From Umezawaea beigongshangensis (GTDB lineage: Bacteria > Actinomycetota > Actinomycetes > Mycobacteriales > Pseudonocardiaceae), in the NCBI RefSeq assembly GCF_016464305.1, contig NZ_JAEIOJ010000003.1, positions 310,001-374,000 of the forward strand: a stretch of 64,000 bases of DNA, given 5' to 3'. The position numbers and the translations under genes were made by a program. The notes beneath the pieces are model-generated. The model saw nothing but the letters and a program-made list of their open reading frames with translations. It was not told where the DNA came from and searched no databases. The first letter of the stretch is position 1. Each line of letters starts with the position of its first letter. This document shows positions 50,292-58,898 of the stretch, piece after piece.

Positions 50292-51868
50292 ACAGCAACC
50301 CGGTTCTGAACATCGGCATCTTCGGACTGTTCGTCGTCGTCACGCTCGTCGTGGTGTTCCGCGCCAGCCGCAACACCAAGACCGCGTCGGACTACTACGC
50401 CGCTGGCCGGGCGTTCACCGGCCCCCAGAACGGCATCGCCATCGCGGGCGACTACCTCTCCGCCGCGTCGTTCCTCGGCATCGCGGGCGCCATCGCCGTC
50501 TACGGCTACGACGGCTTCATGTACTCCATCGGCTTCCTCGTGGCGTGGCTCGTGGCCCTGCTGCTGGTCGCCGAGCTGCTGCGCAACACCGGCAAGTACA
50601 CGATGGGCGACGTCCTGAGCTTCCGGATGCGGCAGCGCCCGGTGCGCGCCGCCGCCGCGACGTCCACCCTCGTCGTGTCGTTCTTCTACCTGCTCGCGCA
50701 GATGGCGGGCGCCGGTGGCCTGGTCGCCCTGCTGCTCGGCATCACCAACAAGGCCGGTCAGGCCGCGGTGATCGCCGTCGTGGGCGCGCTGATGATCGTC
50801 TACGTGCTGATCGGCGGCATGAAGGGCACCACCTGGGTGCAGATCATCAAGGCGATCCTGCTGATCGTGGGCGCCGGCGTGATGACGCTCTGGGTGCTCG
50901 GCAAGTACGGCATGAACCTGTCCGGCCTGCTCGGCGCGGCGGCCGACGCCTCCGCGGGCAAGGACGTGCTCGGCCCCGGCCTGCAGTACGGCGCGACCGG
51001 CACCTCCAAGCTGGACTTCCTGTCCCTGGGCATCGCCCTGGTGCTGGGCACCGCCGGTCTGCCGCACATCCTGATGCGCTTCTACACCGTGCCCACGGCC
51101 AAGGAGGCCCGCCGCTCGGTCGTCTGGGCGATCTGGCTGATCGGCCTGTTCTACCTGTTCACGCTGGTCCTGGGCTACGGCGCGAACGCCCTCGTCGGCG
51201 CCGGCACGATCACGTCGGCGCCGGGCGGCGTGAACTCCGCCGCCCCGCTGCTGGCCGAGGTCCTGGGCGGCCCGGTCCTGCTGGGCTTCATCTCGGCGGT
51301 CGCGTTCGCCACGATCCTCGCGGTCGTCGCCGGGCTCACGATCACCGCGTCGGCGTCGTTCGCCCACGACATCTACGCCAACGTGATCAAGAAGGGCGTG
51401 GTCGAGGACAAGGACGCCGAGGTCAGGGTGGCCCGTCGCACCGCGGTCGTCATCGGCGCCGTCGCCATCCTCGGCGGCATCGCGGCCAACGGCCAGAACG
51501 TCGCGTTCCTCGTGGCGCTCGCGTTCGCGGTCGCCGCCTCGGCCAACCTGCCGGTGATCCTCTACTCGCTGTTCTGGAAGAGGTTCAACACCTCGGGCGC
51601 GCTGTGGAGCATCTACGGCGGTCTCACGATCACGATCCTGCTGATCCTGTTCTCCCCGGCGGTGTCCGGCAAGAAGACCTCGATGTTCCCGAACGCGGAC
51701 TTCGACCTCTTCCCGCTGTCCAACCCCGGTCTGGTGTCCATCCCGCTGTCGTTCCTGCTGGGCTACCTGGGCACGGTCCTGTCCAAGGAGCACAACGCGC
51801 CCAAGTACGCCGAGATGGAGGTCCGCGCGCTGACCGGCATCGGGGCCGAGAAGGCCACCGCGCACTGA
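50288..51868 (+). CDS. actP: Cation:acetate symporter (ActP/MctC-like)
   Basis: A 526-residue sodium:solute symporter with about 13 helices. IAGDYLSAASFLGIAGAIAV, YLLAQMAGAGGLVALLLGIT, GTAGLPHILMRFYTVPTAKE and AVAASANLPVILYSLFWKRF are family blocks for acetate/pyruvate/propionate carriers. Compared with the upstream paralogue it has the normal length. GTG 50288 overlaps the DUF485 stop. A strong hairpin follows. Confidence 0.92.
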   Translation: MNSNPVLNIGIFGLFVVVTLVVVFRASRNTKTASDYYAAGRAFTGPQNGIAIAGDYLSAASFLGIAGAIAVYGYDGFMYSIGFLVAWLVALLLVAELLRNTGKYTMGDVLSFRMRQRPVRAAAATSTLVVSFFYLLAQMAGAGGLVALLLGITNKAGQAAVIAVVGALMIVYVLIGGMKGTTWVQIIKAILLIVGAGVMTLWVLGKYGMNLSGLLGAAADASAGKDVLGPGLQYGATGTSKLDFLSLGIALVLGTAGLPHILMRFYTVPTAKEARRSVVWAIWLIGLFYLFTLVLGYGANALVGAGTITSAPGGVNSAAPLLAEVLGGPVLLGFISAVAFATILAVVAGLTITASASFAHDIYANVIKKGVVEDKDAEVRVARRTAVVIGAVAILGGIAANGQNVAFLVALAFAVAASANLPVILYSLFWKRFNTSGALWSIYGGLTITILLILFSPAVSGKKTSMFPNADFDLFPLSNPGLVSIPLSFLLGYLGTVLSKEHNAPKYAEMEVRALTGIGAEKATAH

Positions 51869-51884
51869 GCCCGCGTCCCACCCC

Positions 51885-51923
51885 CGCCGAGGGCCGTCTC
51901 CCACCGGGAGGCGGCCCTCGGCG
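51885..51923. terminator. Hairpin terminator after the symporter operon
   Basis: Arms 51885-51902 and 51906-51923 pair over 18 positions, with one G-T wobble and a 3-nt loop, 16 bp after the stop. Confidence 0.8.
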
Positions 51924-52061
51924 CGCGACGCGGTGGGACGGGAGGAGTTCACCGAGAGGCGCCGGAGGACCGCGACGGCGTCGGTGGTGAGCTTCTTCGC
52001 CGACGGACTCCGACCGCGCGGCTCACGCGCGTCCGACGGGGTGACGTGGCAGCATTGCGGT

Positions 52062-52397
52062 GTGACCGTTCCGACCGTTCAGGTGTCCGACGTGCCCGGT
52101 GAGCTGCCCGAGGGCGCGGTGCTGCTCGACGTCCGCGAGGACGACGAGTGGGCCGCGGGCCACGCGCCCGGCGCGCTGCACGTCCCCATGAGCGAGATCG
52201 CGTCCCGCCTCGACGAGCTGCCCCCCGACGCCGAGCTGTTCGTGATCTGCCGCTCCGGCGGCCGCTCTGCCCGCGTGACGCAGTTCCTCAACGCCAACGG
52301 CTGGGACGCCGTGAACGTCGACGGCGGCATGTCCCACTGGGCCGCCACCGGCCGTCCGCTGGTGGGAGAGGGCGACACCGCGCCCGAGGTCCTCTGA
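52062..52397 (+). CDS. Rhodanese-like domain protein
   Basis: A 111-residue single rhodanese domain: LLDVREDDEWAAGHAPGALH, active-site C63 in ICRSGGRSAR, and NVDGGMSHWAATGRPL. It probably transfers sulphane sulphur, or handles related small molecules. GTG 52062 is chosen to give the normal domain length. The DUF4328 gene starts 2 bp after its stop. Confidence 0.9.
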   Translation: MTVPTVQVSDVPGELPEGAVLLDVREDDEWAAGHAPGALHVPMSEIASRLDELPPDAELFVICRSGGRSARVTQFLNANGWDAVNVDGGMSHWAATGRPLVGEGDTAPEVL

Positions 52398-52399
52398 CG

Positions 52400-53305
52400 A
52401 TGCGTCCGCAGCCGCCGATGCGGGTGGACTGGGTGGCGAGCCCGCCGCCCGGCGCCTACCAGCACCGCCCGGCGCCCCGCGCGCCGCGCTACGGCGGCCC
52501 CCCGTCCTACCCGGCGCCGCCGCGGTGGGGCTTCCCGCTGCTGGCGTGGCGCTGGCCGACGTCGGTGCTGGGCTCGCCGGACTCCCCGGTGGACTCGGTC
52601 GACCGGGTCAGGTCGCTGGCCCGCACGGCGAACAGCGCGCTCGGCCTGACGGCCGTGACGGCCCTGTGGGCCTTCGGCAGCGAGGTCTGGCGGTACGTGC
52701 TGGTCGCGATGAGCCGCTACGGCGCGCTCTCCGCGTCCGCGGTCGGCGTCTCCGACGCGATGGTCGTGTCGTCGTCGGTGGTGACGTTCGTGGCCGCCGG
52801 CGTGTCGGCCGTGCTGGTGCTGCTGTGGCTGCGCCGCGCCCGGTCGGTCGCCGCGCTGTCGGCGGGCTACGGCCCGTCGCGCTCGGACACCGCCGTCGTC
52901 GTGGGCCTGCTGGTGCCGGGGATGAACCTCGTCGTGCCGGGCTCGGTCGTGGCCGAGCTGGAGCACGCCGCGCTGCGCCAGCCGGCCGACCGGCGACCGG
53001 CGCCGTCGCGTCCGGTGCTGGTCTGGTGGGCGCTGTGGGCGGCGAGCGCCCTGCTGGTGCTCGCGAACGTCGTCGCCTCGTTCTTCACCAGCACCCAGGC
53101 CCTGGCGAACGGCATCGTCCTGCACGCCCTGTCCGACCTGGTCGCGGCGGCCACGGCGGTGGCCGCGCTGCTGGTCGTCCGCAGGATCACGACCCTGATC
53201 CTGCCGGTGGACACGGCGGCCCTGCGCTTCCTGCGCGTGCTGCGCGTGGACGACGCCCCCGCACCCCCGCTGCGCGCCTCCCGCACGGTCCCGTCCCCCC
53301 GCTGA
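52400..53305 (+). CDS. DUF4328 membrane protein
   Basis: A 301-residue protein with a Pro-rich N terminus (about 1-45), then about five to six helices. The central WLRRARSVAALSAG and the AVVVGLLVPGMNLVVPGSVV blocks fit DUF4328, a family of actinobacterial membrane proteins of unknown role. ATG 52400 follows the rhodanese stop by 2 nt, so the two are co-transcribed. Confidence 0.75.
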   Translation: MRPQPPMRVDWVASPPPGAYQHRPAPRAPRYGGPPSYPAPPRWGFPLLAWRWPTSVLGSPDSPVDSVDRVRSLARTANSALGLTAVTALWAFGSEVWRYVLVAMSRYGALSASAVGVSDAMVVSSSVVTFVAAGVSAVLVLLWLRRARSVAALSAGYGPSRSDTAVVVGLLVPGMNLVVPGSVVAELEHAALRQPADRRPAPSRPVLVWWALWAASALLVLANVVASFFTSTQALANGIVLHALSDLVAAATAVAALLVVRRITTLILPVDTAALRFLRVLRVDDAPAPPLRASRTVPSPR

Positions 53306-53309
53306 TCCA

Positions 53310-53368
53310 CGAGTTGAGCGTTCCAGCACCACGAGTGGAGCGTTCGAGCACCGCGAGTGGAGCACCCC
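53310..53368. repeat. 22-bp tandem repeat, locus B (two and a half copies)
   Basis: CGAGTTGAGCGTTCCAGCACC (21 nt, ends quoted as CGAGTTGAGC and AGCACC) at 53310-53330, a second copy at 53332-53352 and a shortened third at 53354-53368. The unit and the 22-bp period match locus A at 9217-9280, 44 kb away. It sits between the DUF4328 stop and the phosphodiesterase gene. Confidence 0.75.
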
Positions 53369-53422
53369 GATCGGACAGCTCGCCGACACCGCACGTCCAC
53401 CTCGCCGTGCCAGGGTGGTCCG

Positions 53423-54454
53423 GTGCGAGCACTCGTCGCGGTCGTCGCCGTCCTGGCCGGTCTCCTCACGCCGGGGACGGCCGCCGCCCACCACCACCGG
53501 CAGTTCGACCTCCAGGCGCACCGGGGCGGCATCGGCCTCACGGTGGAGAGCACGATCGCCGCGTTCTCCACGGCGCTCGAACTCGGCGTGACGACACTGG
53601 AGCTGGACGTCCAGATCACCTCGGACGGCCGGGACGTGATCACCCACGACCGGCGGACGAACCCGGCGAAGTGCAGCGACACCGAGCCGGCGTTCCCCGG
53701 TGACCCGGCGTTCCCCTACGTCGGCAAGTACATGAAGGACCTGGCGTTCGCCCAGGTCAGGACGCTGGACTGCGGGTCGAAGCGCTGGTCGCAGTACCCC
53801 GGCCAGGAGCTGTCGCCCGGCGCGCGGATGCCCACGCTGGCCGAGGTGTTCGCCCTCGCGCGGTCCTACCGCGCGAAGGACGTCCGCTTCAACGTCGAGA
53901 CCAAGGTCGAGGCCGCAGCGCCGCACGAGACCGCGCCGCGCGAGCAGTTCGTGCAGGTCGCGGCGAAGGAGATCCGCAGGTCCGGCTACCTGCGCAACGT
54001 CACGGTGCAGAGCTTCGACTGGGGCGCCCTGGTGCGGATGCGTCAGGTGGAGCCGCGCATCGCGCTCGTCGCGCTGACCCAGCCGGAGTTCCTGCACGGC
54101 CCGAACGGCACGCCGTCGCCGTGGCTCGGCGGCCTGGACGTGGACGACTTCGGCGGCAGCGTCGTGCGGGCCGCGCGCAGCATCGGCGTCAGCGCCCTGT
54201 CACCCGTGCACGGCAACCCGCAGGGCGGCGCCGTCACCGATCCGGGCTACGTGCCGTTCACGACGCGGGCGCTGGTCGTGGAGGCGCACCGGGCCGGGCT
54301 GAAGGTGATCCCGTGGACCGTGAACGACCGCGCCACGATGAACGCGCTGGTGGACGCCGGGGTGGACGGCATCATCACCGACTACCCGGACGTGCTGCGC
54401 CAGGTGATGGCCGAGCGCGGCCTGCCCCTGCCGAGGCCGTACCACCGCCGCTGA
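53423..54454 (+). CDS. Secreted glycerophosphodiester phosphodiesterase
   Basis: A 343-residue enzyme with a signal peptide (about 1-23, PGTAAA|HHHRQ) and a GDPD TIM barrel. The catalytic histidines lie in LQAHRGG and VITHDRR; metal ligands are in TLELDVQIT and FNVETK. It hydrolyses glycerophosphodiesters to sn-glycerol 3-phosphate outside the membrane. GTG 53423 starts the signal peptide. The gene is convergent with the P450. Confidence 0.9.
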   Translation: MRALVAVVAVLAGLLTPGTAAAHHHRQFDLQAHRGGIGLTVESTIAAFSTALELGVTTLELDVQITSDGRDVITHDRRTNPAKCSDTEPAFPGDPAFPYVGKYMKDLAFAQVRTLDCGSKRWSQYPGQELSPGARMPTLAEVFALARSYRAKDVRFNVETKVEAAAPHETAPREQFVQVAAKEIRRSGYLRNVTVQSFDWGALVRMRQVEPRIALVALTQPEFLHGPNGTPSPWLGGLDVDDFGGSVVRAARSIGVSALSPVHGNPQGGAVTDPGYVPFTTRALVVEAHRAGLKVIPWTVNDRATMNALVDAGVDGIITDYPDVLRQVMAERGLPLPRPYHRR

Positions 54455-54455
54455 C

Positions 54456-55694
54456 TCAGCCCGACAGACGCAGGTCGTGCAGGCCGCGCATCACGAACTC
54501 CGCCCTGCGACGGGGTTCCGCGGCCAGCTCGGCGGCCGGGAGCTTGCGCACCAGGGCGCTCAGCGCGGCCTCGAACTCGATGCGCGCCAGCGGTGCGCCC
54601 AGGCAGTAGTGGATGCCCGCGCCGAAGCCCAGGTGCGGGTTCGGCGTGCGGCCCACGTCCAGCACCTCGGGGGCGGTGAACACGGCGGGGTCGTGCGCGG
54701 CCGCGCCGAGCAGGGCGGCGATCTTCTCGCCCGGCCGCACCACGTGCCCGGCGATCTCCACCTCGGCCGTCGCCGTGCGCTCGAAGAGCTGCAACGGCGA
54801 GTCGTAGCGGATCAGCTCGTCCACGGCGGTCGGCAGCAGCGACGGGTCGGCGATCAGGCGCTCCCACTGCGAGCGGTTGCGCAGGAGGGCCAGCACGCCG
54901 TTGCCGATGCCGTTGACGGTCGCCTCGTGCCCGGCCATCAGCAGCAGCACGGCGGTGGCGACCAGCTCGTCCTCGGTGAGCTTCGCGCCGTCGGTGTCGG
55001 TGACCGCCACCAGGTCGCTGACGAGGTCCTCGCCCGGCTTCGCGCGCCGCAGCGCCACCAGGTCGCGCAGGTAGGCGACGAACTCGCCCGCCGCCCGCTC
55101 CGCCTCGCGCCGCCGCTCCTCCGGCAGCCCGTACTCGTACATCTTCACGATCGAGTTCGACCACGGCTGGAGCAGGCCGCGGTCGGCGCCCGGCACGCCC
55201 AGCAGCTCGGCGATCACCTCGACGGGCAGCGGAGCGGCGACGCGTTCGAGCAGGTCACCGCTGCCGCCGTCGCGCACGTCGCCCACCAGTTCGTCGACGA
55301 GGCGGTCCGACAGCGCCGCGATCCACGGCCGCAGCCGCTCGACGTGCCCGCGTCCGAAGGCGGCCGCGACGAGCCGCCGCAGCCGGGTGTGGGTGGGCGG
55401 CTCGTTCTCCAGCAGCGAGTTGCGGTGCAGCAGGTTGAACGAGGCGAACGCGTCGATCGGCCGGACGTCGGACCAGACGCGGCCGAGGGACCGGTGGCGC
55501 AGCACCGCGGACGCCGCCGCGTGGGACACGGCGACGGCGAGCCCGAGCCCGTCGTGCCGGTGGACCTCGCCCCGCGAGCGGAGCGCGGCGAAGGCGGGGT
55601 AGGGATCGGCGACGAAGGCCGGGTCCTCCGGGGCGAACGGCGGGGCGACGGTCACGAGCACGGACGGTAGGTCGCGAAGGGCACTCGCGTCCAT
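54456..55694 (-). CDS. Cytochrome P450
   Basis: A 412-residue bacterial class I P450. The haem loop is FGAGIHYCLGAPLAR (cysteine near 363), the I-helix oxygen motif reads AGHEAT, the K-helix ExxR is ELIR, and NEPPTHTRLRRLV is the usual C-helix block. The substrate is unknown, and no ferredoxin or biosynthetic cluster adjoins it. ATG 55694 has GAAGG close upstream; GTG 55724 is an alternative. Confidence 0.93.
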   Translation of the reverse strand: MDASALRDLPSVLVTVAPPFAPEDPAFVADPYPAFAALRSRGEVHRHDGLGLAVAVSHAAASAVLRHRSLGRVWSDVRPIDAFASFNLLHRNSLLENEPPTHTRLRRLVAAAFGRGHVERLRPWIAALSDRLVDELVGDVRDGGSGDLLERVAAPLPVEVIAELLGVPGADRGLLQPWSNSIVKMYEYGLPEERRREAERAAGEFVAYLRDLVALRRAKPGEDLVSDLVAVTDTDGAKLTEDELVATAVLLLMAGHEATVNGIGNGVLALLRNRSQWERLIADPSLLPTAVDELIRYDSPLQLFERTATAEVEIAGHVVRPGEKIAALLGAAAHDPAVFTAPEVLDVGRTPNPHLGFGAGIHYCLGAPLARIEFEAALSALVRKLPAAELAAEPRRRAEFVMRGLHDLRLSG

Positions 55695-55841
55695 GTGACC
55701 TTCGTTGTGCACGCGACTCTCCACCGACCGTCACCCGCCGCGGTTCCAGCTCGTCACCCGGAGGGCATTTACGCCGAACGCCACCGGGCTGCAACGCCGA
55801 CGTCGCCTTCGATTCACCCCCCACCTGGATCTTGAACCATC

Positions 55842-56666
55842 GTGCCGCCCTCCGTGATCGCGCACCGCGGCGCCTCGGCGCACCGCGCGGAACACACCCT
55901 CGCCGCCTACGCGCTCGCCCTCGACCAGGGGGCAGACGGACTGGAGTGCGACGTCCGGCTCAGCCGTGACGGGCACCTCGTCTGCGTGCACGACCGCCGC
56001 GTGGACCGGACCGCCTCCGGCCGCGGCGTGGTCAGCGCCCTGACCCTCGACCAGCTCGCCGCCCTGGACTTCGGTCACTGGCACGACGAGATGCCCTCCT
56101 CGCCGGACGACCTGGTGCGCGTCCCGAGCGCGCTGCCGTCGGCCGAGCCGCACGCCCGCGGGCTGCTCACGCTCGACGCGCTGCTCGGTCTGCTCGCCGA
56201 CACCCGGCCGGACGTGCGGCTCTTCGTCGAGACCAAGCACCCCGTGCGCTACGGCGGCCTCGTGGAGGCCAAGCTCGTCGCCGCCCTCGCCCGGCACGGC
56301 CTGTCGCGCCCGCGCTCCAAGGACGACTCGCGGGTGGTGATGATGTCGTTCTCCTCCCGCGCGGTGCGCCGGATGCGCGAGCACGCGCCGCGCGTGCCCA
56401 CGGTCCTGCTGCTGGACCGGTTCCCGCCGGGCCGCCGCGACGGCACGCTGCCGCCGTGGGCCGACCACACCGGGCCCGGCGTCCACCTGCTGCGCGAGGA
56501 CCCCGGCTACGTGGCGCGCAGCCGCGAGCGCGGCCACGACACGTACTGCTGGACCGTCGACGAGCCGCGAGACGTGGAGCTGTGCGCCCGGCTGGGCGTG
56601 CGGTACCTGGCGACGAACGCCCCGGCGTCGACCCGCGGCCTCCTTGCGGCAGACTTGCCCCTCTGA
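55842..56666 (+). CDS. Cytoplasmic glycerophosphodiester phosphodiesterase
   Basis: A 274-residue GDPD without a signal peptide. Catalytic HRGASAHRAEHT and VCVHDRRVDR, metal ligands in GLECDVRLS and FVETKHPVR. It would act on cytoplasmic glycerophosphodiesters, complementing the secreted enzyme at 53423. GTG 55842 gives the usual N terminus. Confidence 0.9.
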   Translation: MPPSVIAHRGASAHRAEHTLAAYALALDQGADGLECDVRLSRDGHLVCVHDRRVDRTASGRGVVSALTLDQLAALDFGHWHDEMPSSPDDLVRVPSALPSAEPHARGLLTLDALLGLLADTRPDVRLFVETKHPVRYGGLVEAKLVAALARHGLSRPRSKDDSRVVMMSFSSRAVRRMREHAPRVPTVLLLDRFPPGRRDGTLPPWADHTGPGVHLLREDPGYVARSRERGHDTYCWTVDEPRDVELCARLGVRYLATNAPASTRGLLAADLPL

Positions 56667-56689
56667 CCTGCGAGCTCTAGGAGGGCACG

Positions 56690-57640
56690 GTGGCCAAGCG
56701 CACGGCCGTGAAGAAGGCAGCCGAGTCGGCGGACGGGATCAACCCGCGCCAGCCGTGCCCGTGCGGTTCGGGCAAGAGGTACAAGGCGTGCCACGGCTCC
56801 GGTGGTGGTCCCGCCGACGTGCTGGTCCCGCGGCCCTTCGAGGGGCTCGCGGCGGAGTGCGAGCTGATCGCGCTGCGCGAGTTCGTCCCGTCGGCGACGG
56901 TGCGCCTGCCGCTGCGCGAGGGCGACCGGGAGATCACCCTCGCGACGGTGCTGCCGATGGCGGCGGCCGGACTCGTGCGGGGCGACGGCGTCGCGTTCGT
57001 CGGTCTCCAGGTGCAGACGCGCTCCGGCGACATCAGCCGCGACGTCGCGCGCGCCGTGCTGTGGGCGCGGCAGGCGAAGACCGGTGAGGCGCTGCCCGTC
57101 GTGGGCGTCGACACCGGCGCCGACCCCGGCCGCCTCCAGGACCTCGTGGACCCGGACGCGGAGATCGTGCCCGAGCTGAAGACCGACTTCGCGTGGTGGA
57201 TGCCGCCGGACAACGAGCCCACCGGTGACGTCGCGCTGTCGCTGGAGCGGGCGAACGCCGCGATCCTGCCGACCGAGCGCCTCGACGCGCCCGGCGTGCG
57301 GGCGGCCTACTGGGTGGACGCGGGCGACAAGGCGCACCTGCGCTGGGTGCGCCCGGAGCCCGAGGAGAAGCTCCTCGCGGCGATGGCCCGGCTCTCCCAC
57401 CGCGGCGAGCTGGACCTGGGCGAGGGCTCCCGCTACGCGGGCTCGTTCCGCGCGCACGGCCTGCTCGTGCCGGTGTGGGACCTGGACCGCGAGCTGCACG
57501 CGCGCGAGTGGGCCACGCCGGCGCAGGAGCTGGGCGAGCGCCTGGAGGCCGCGCTGGCGAGCCTCGACGACGAGCCGCTCGCAGAGGCGGAGCGCCGGGC
57601 CCGCGACGGTCTGCGCGGCCGGCAGATCACGCTGCGCTAG
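56690..57640 (+). CDS. DUF5926 protein with SEC-C zinc motif
   Basis: A 316-residue protein. A SEC-C metal-binding motif PCPCGSGKRYKACHG is at about residues 22-36, followed by the actinobacterial DUF5926 domain (SATVRLPLREGDREITLATV, DFAWWMPPDNEPTGDVALSL). The SEC-C motif resembles that in SecA; the role is unknown. GTG 56690 has AGGAGG 6 nt upstream. Confidence 0.85.
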   Translation: MAKRTAVKKAAESADGINPRQPCPCGSGKRYKACHGSGGGPADVLVPRPFEGLAAECELIALREFVPSATVRLPLREGDREITLATVLPMAAAGLVRGDGVAFVGLQVQTRSGDISRDVARAVLWARQAKTGEALPVVGVDTGADPGRLQDLVDPDAEIVPELKTDFAWWMPPDNEPTGDVALSLERANAAILPTERLDAPGVRAAYWVDAGDKAHLRWVRPEPEEKLLAAMARLSHRGELDLGEGSRYAGSFRAHGLLVPVWDLDRELHAREWATPAQELGERLEAALASLDDEPLAEAERRARDGLRGRQITLR

Positions 57641-57676
57641 CTGGAGTTCGTGGACGGGTCCGCGGTTGGCCGCGGG

Positions 57677-57723
57677 CCTGTCCACAGCTCTCCCCGTGGT
57701 TGTGCACAGGAGGTGTGGACAGG
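57677..57723 (+). promoter_or_regulatory. Inverted repeat enclosing a ribosome site
   Basis: CCTGTCCACA (57677-57686) and TGTGGACAGG (57714-57723) are perfect reverse complements with AGGAGG (57708-57713) in the loop. The right arm fills the gap between that ribosome site and GTG 57723, so RNA folding could affect initiation. DnaA-box-like sequence occurs in both arms. Confidence 0.4.
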
Positions 57724-58076
57724 TGCTGCTGCACATCAGTTCGCGCGACGAGTGGGCGGAGAGCCGGCGGCGCGGGACGATCGCTCCGCGGTCGCTGACC
57801 GAGGTCGGGTTCGTGCACTGCTCCGACGTCGGGAGCGTGCACCTGCCGGCCAACTCGTTCTACCGGGGCCGCACCGACCTGGTGCTGCTCGTGGTCGACC
57901 CGGCGCGCACCGGGTCGCCCGTGCGCTGGGAGCCGGGACGGCCCGAGCACCCCAGCGGTGTGTGGTTCCCGCACGTGTACGGGCCGATCGCGGTGGACGC
58001 GGTCGTCGCCGTGCACGACTTCCCGCCGTCCGACGACGGCGTGTTCCGGCTGCCGCGAGCGCTCGCGGAGGTCTGA
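57723..58076 (+). CDS. DUF952 family protein
   Basis: A 117-residue DUF952 protein: LLHISSRDEWAESRRRGTIA, VGFVHCSDVGSVHLPANSFY, GVWFPHVYGPI. The family has an RNA 2'-phosphotransferase/ART-like small fold of uncertain function. GTG 57723 is chosen for AGGAGG 9 nt upstream and for family length. It ends at a strong hairpin shared with the ferritin gene. Confidence 0.88.
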   Translation: MLLHISSRDEWAESRRRGTIAPRSLTEVGFVHCSDVGSVHLPANSFYRGRTDLVLLVVDPARTGSPVRWEPGRPEHPSGVWFPHVYGPIAVDAVVAVHDFPPSDDGVFRLPRALAEV

Positions 58077-58083
58077 GCAGCAC

Positions 58084-58127
58084 GACGGCGCCCGCCCCCG
58101 GAGGAACCTCCGGGGGCGGGCGCCGTC
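58084..58127. terminator. Strong bidirectional hairpin terminator
   Basis: Arms of 21 nt (58084-58104 and 58107-58127) are exact reverse complements with only AA between them, between the convergent DUF952 and ferritin genes. Confidence 0.85.
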
Positions 58128-58152
58128 TGGCGCTCACGCGTGTGGCCGGGCG

Positions 58153-58710
58153 CTACAGGACGCCACCGGCGGCGCGCGGGGCGCCGGCGTCGCCCTCGTC
58201 GCCCACGTGCTCGCGGACCAGGAAGTTCTCCACGTGGAACAGGTTGCCCTCGGCGCGGTCGACGACGGTCAGCAGCGTGCTCATCGACGCCACCTCCTCG
58301 ACCTGCTCGGAGAGGAACCACTGGAGGAACTGCTCGCCGATGTAGTCGCCCTCGTCGCGGGCGGTCTTCGCGAGCGTCACGATCTGCTCGGTGACGTCCT
58401 TCTCCTGCTGGAGCGCCAGTTCGATCGGCTCGCGGGCGGAGTTGAAGTCGTTGCGCACCTCGGGAATGCCGGGAATGGTCACCTGGATTCCGTTGTCCAT
58501 GAGGTGCTGCACGATCATCATGGCGTGGTTGCGCTCCTCCAGGGACTGCTTGTAGAAGTGCGCGGCCAGCCGCGGGAGATCGTTGTTGTCGAACCACACG
58601 GCAACCGCGACGTACTGCTGAGACGCCGCGAACTCGTTGCCCACCTGGGCCTGGAGCAGCTCGTGGAACCTGGACTTGCGCGGGGTCAGCTTCTTCACGT
58701 CGAGTGCCAT
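58153..58710 (-). CDS. Ferritin
   Basis: A 185-residue non-haem ferritin. The ferroxidase ligands lie in LLQAQVGNEFAASQQYVAVA, QSLEERNHAMMIVQHLM and the LSEQVEEVAS helix. The short C-terminal tail is unusual for E. coli FtnA but normal in actinobacteria. It stores iron as ferric mineral. ATG 58710 has TACATT 7 nt upstream and no Shine-Dalgarno. Two IdeR-type boxes lie further upstream, the position used for activation of actinobacterial ferritin genes by Fe-loaded IdeR. Confidence 0.92.
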   Translation of the reverse strand: MALDVKKLTPRKSRFHELLQAQVGNEFAASQQYVAVAVWFDNNDLPRLAAHFYKQSLEERNHAMMIVQHLMDNGIQVTIPGIPEVRNDFNSAREPIELALQQEKDVTEQIVTLAKTARDEGDYIGEQFLQWFLSEQVEEVASMSTLLTVVDRAEGNLFHVENFLVREHVGDEGDAGAPRAAGGVL

Positions 58711-58717
58711 GACGGCG

Positions 58718-58723
58718 AATGTA
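58718..58723 (-). promoter_or_regulatory. -10 hexamer of the ferritin promoter
   Basis: On the minus strand TACATT ends 7 nt before ATG 58710, fitting a leaderless transcript. Confidence 0.45.
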
Positions 58724-58747
58724 CGGGAGAATGGCGAAATGCGCACC

Positions 58748-58766
58748 GCAGGTTAGGCTGAATTAT
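58748..58766. promoter_or_regulatory. IdeR/DtxR-type iron box upstream of ferritin
   Basis: GCAGGTTAGGCTGAATTAT resembles the IdeR consensus TTAGGTTAGSCTAACCTAA best in its left half (AGGTTAGGCT exact). It lies just upstream of the expected -35, an activator position. Confidence 0.55.
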
Positions 58767-58772
58767 CTTTGG

Positions 58773-58787
58773 AAAGGCGAGCCTAAG
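58773..58787. promoter_or_regulatory. Second IdeR-type iron box
   Basis: AAAGGCGAGCCTAAG, with AGGC-GA-GCCT symmetry, is a second candidate IdeR site 22 bp further from the ferritin gene, similar to the box at 62825-62838. Confidence 0.5.
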
Positions 58788-58898
58788 GTGGGTGAGCCTT
58801 TCCTCGGTCGCACCGGCTCCGCCCCCGTCTCACGCGGCCGCGCGGCGCCGCCCGATCGCCGGTGCGACCGGGCGGCGCCGCGCGCCGCGGTGGCGCTC

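Noticed and set aside
54456-55694. P450 as part of a biosynthetic gene cluster
   Set aside because: Neighbours are two phosphodiesterases and housekeeping-type genes; no synthase or tailoring set is present.
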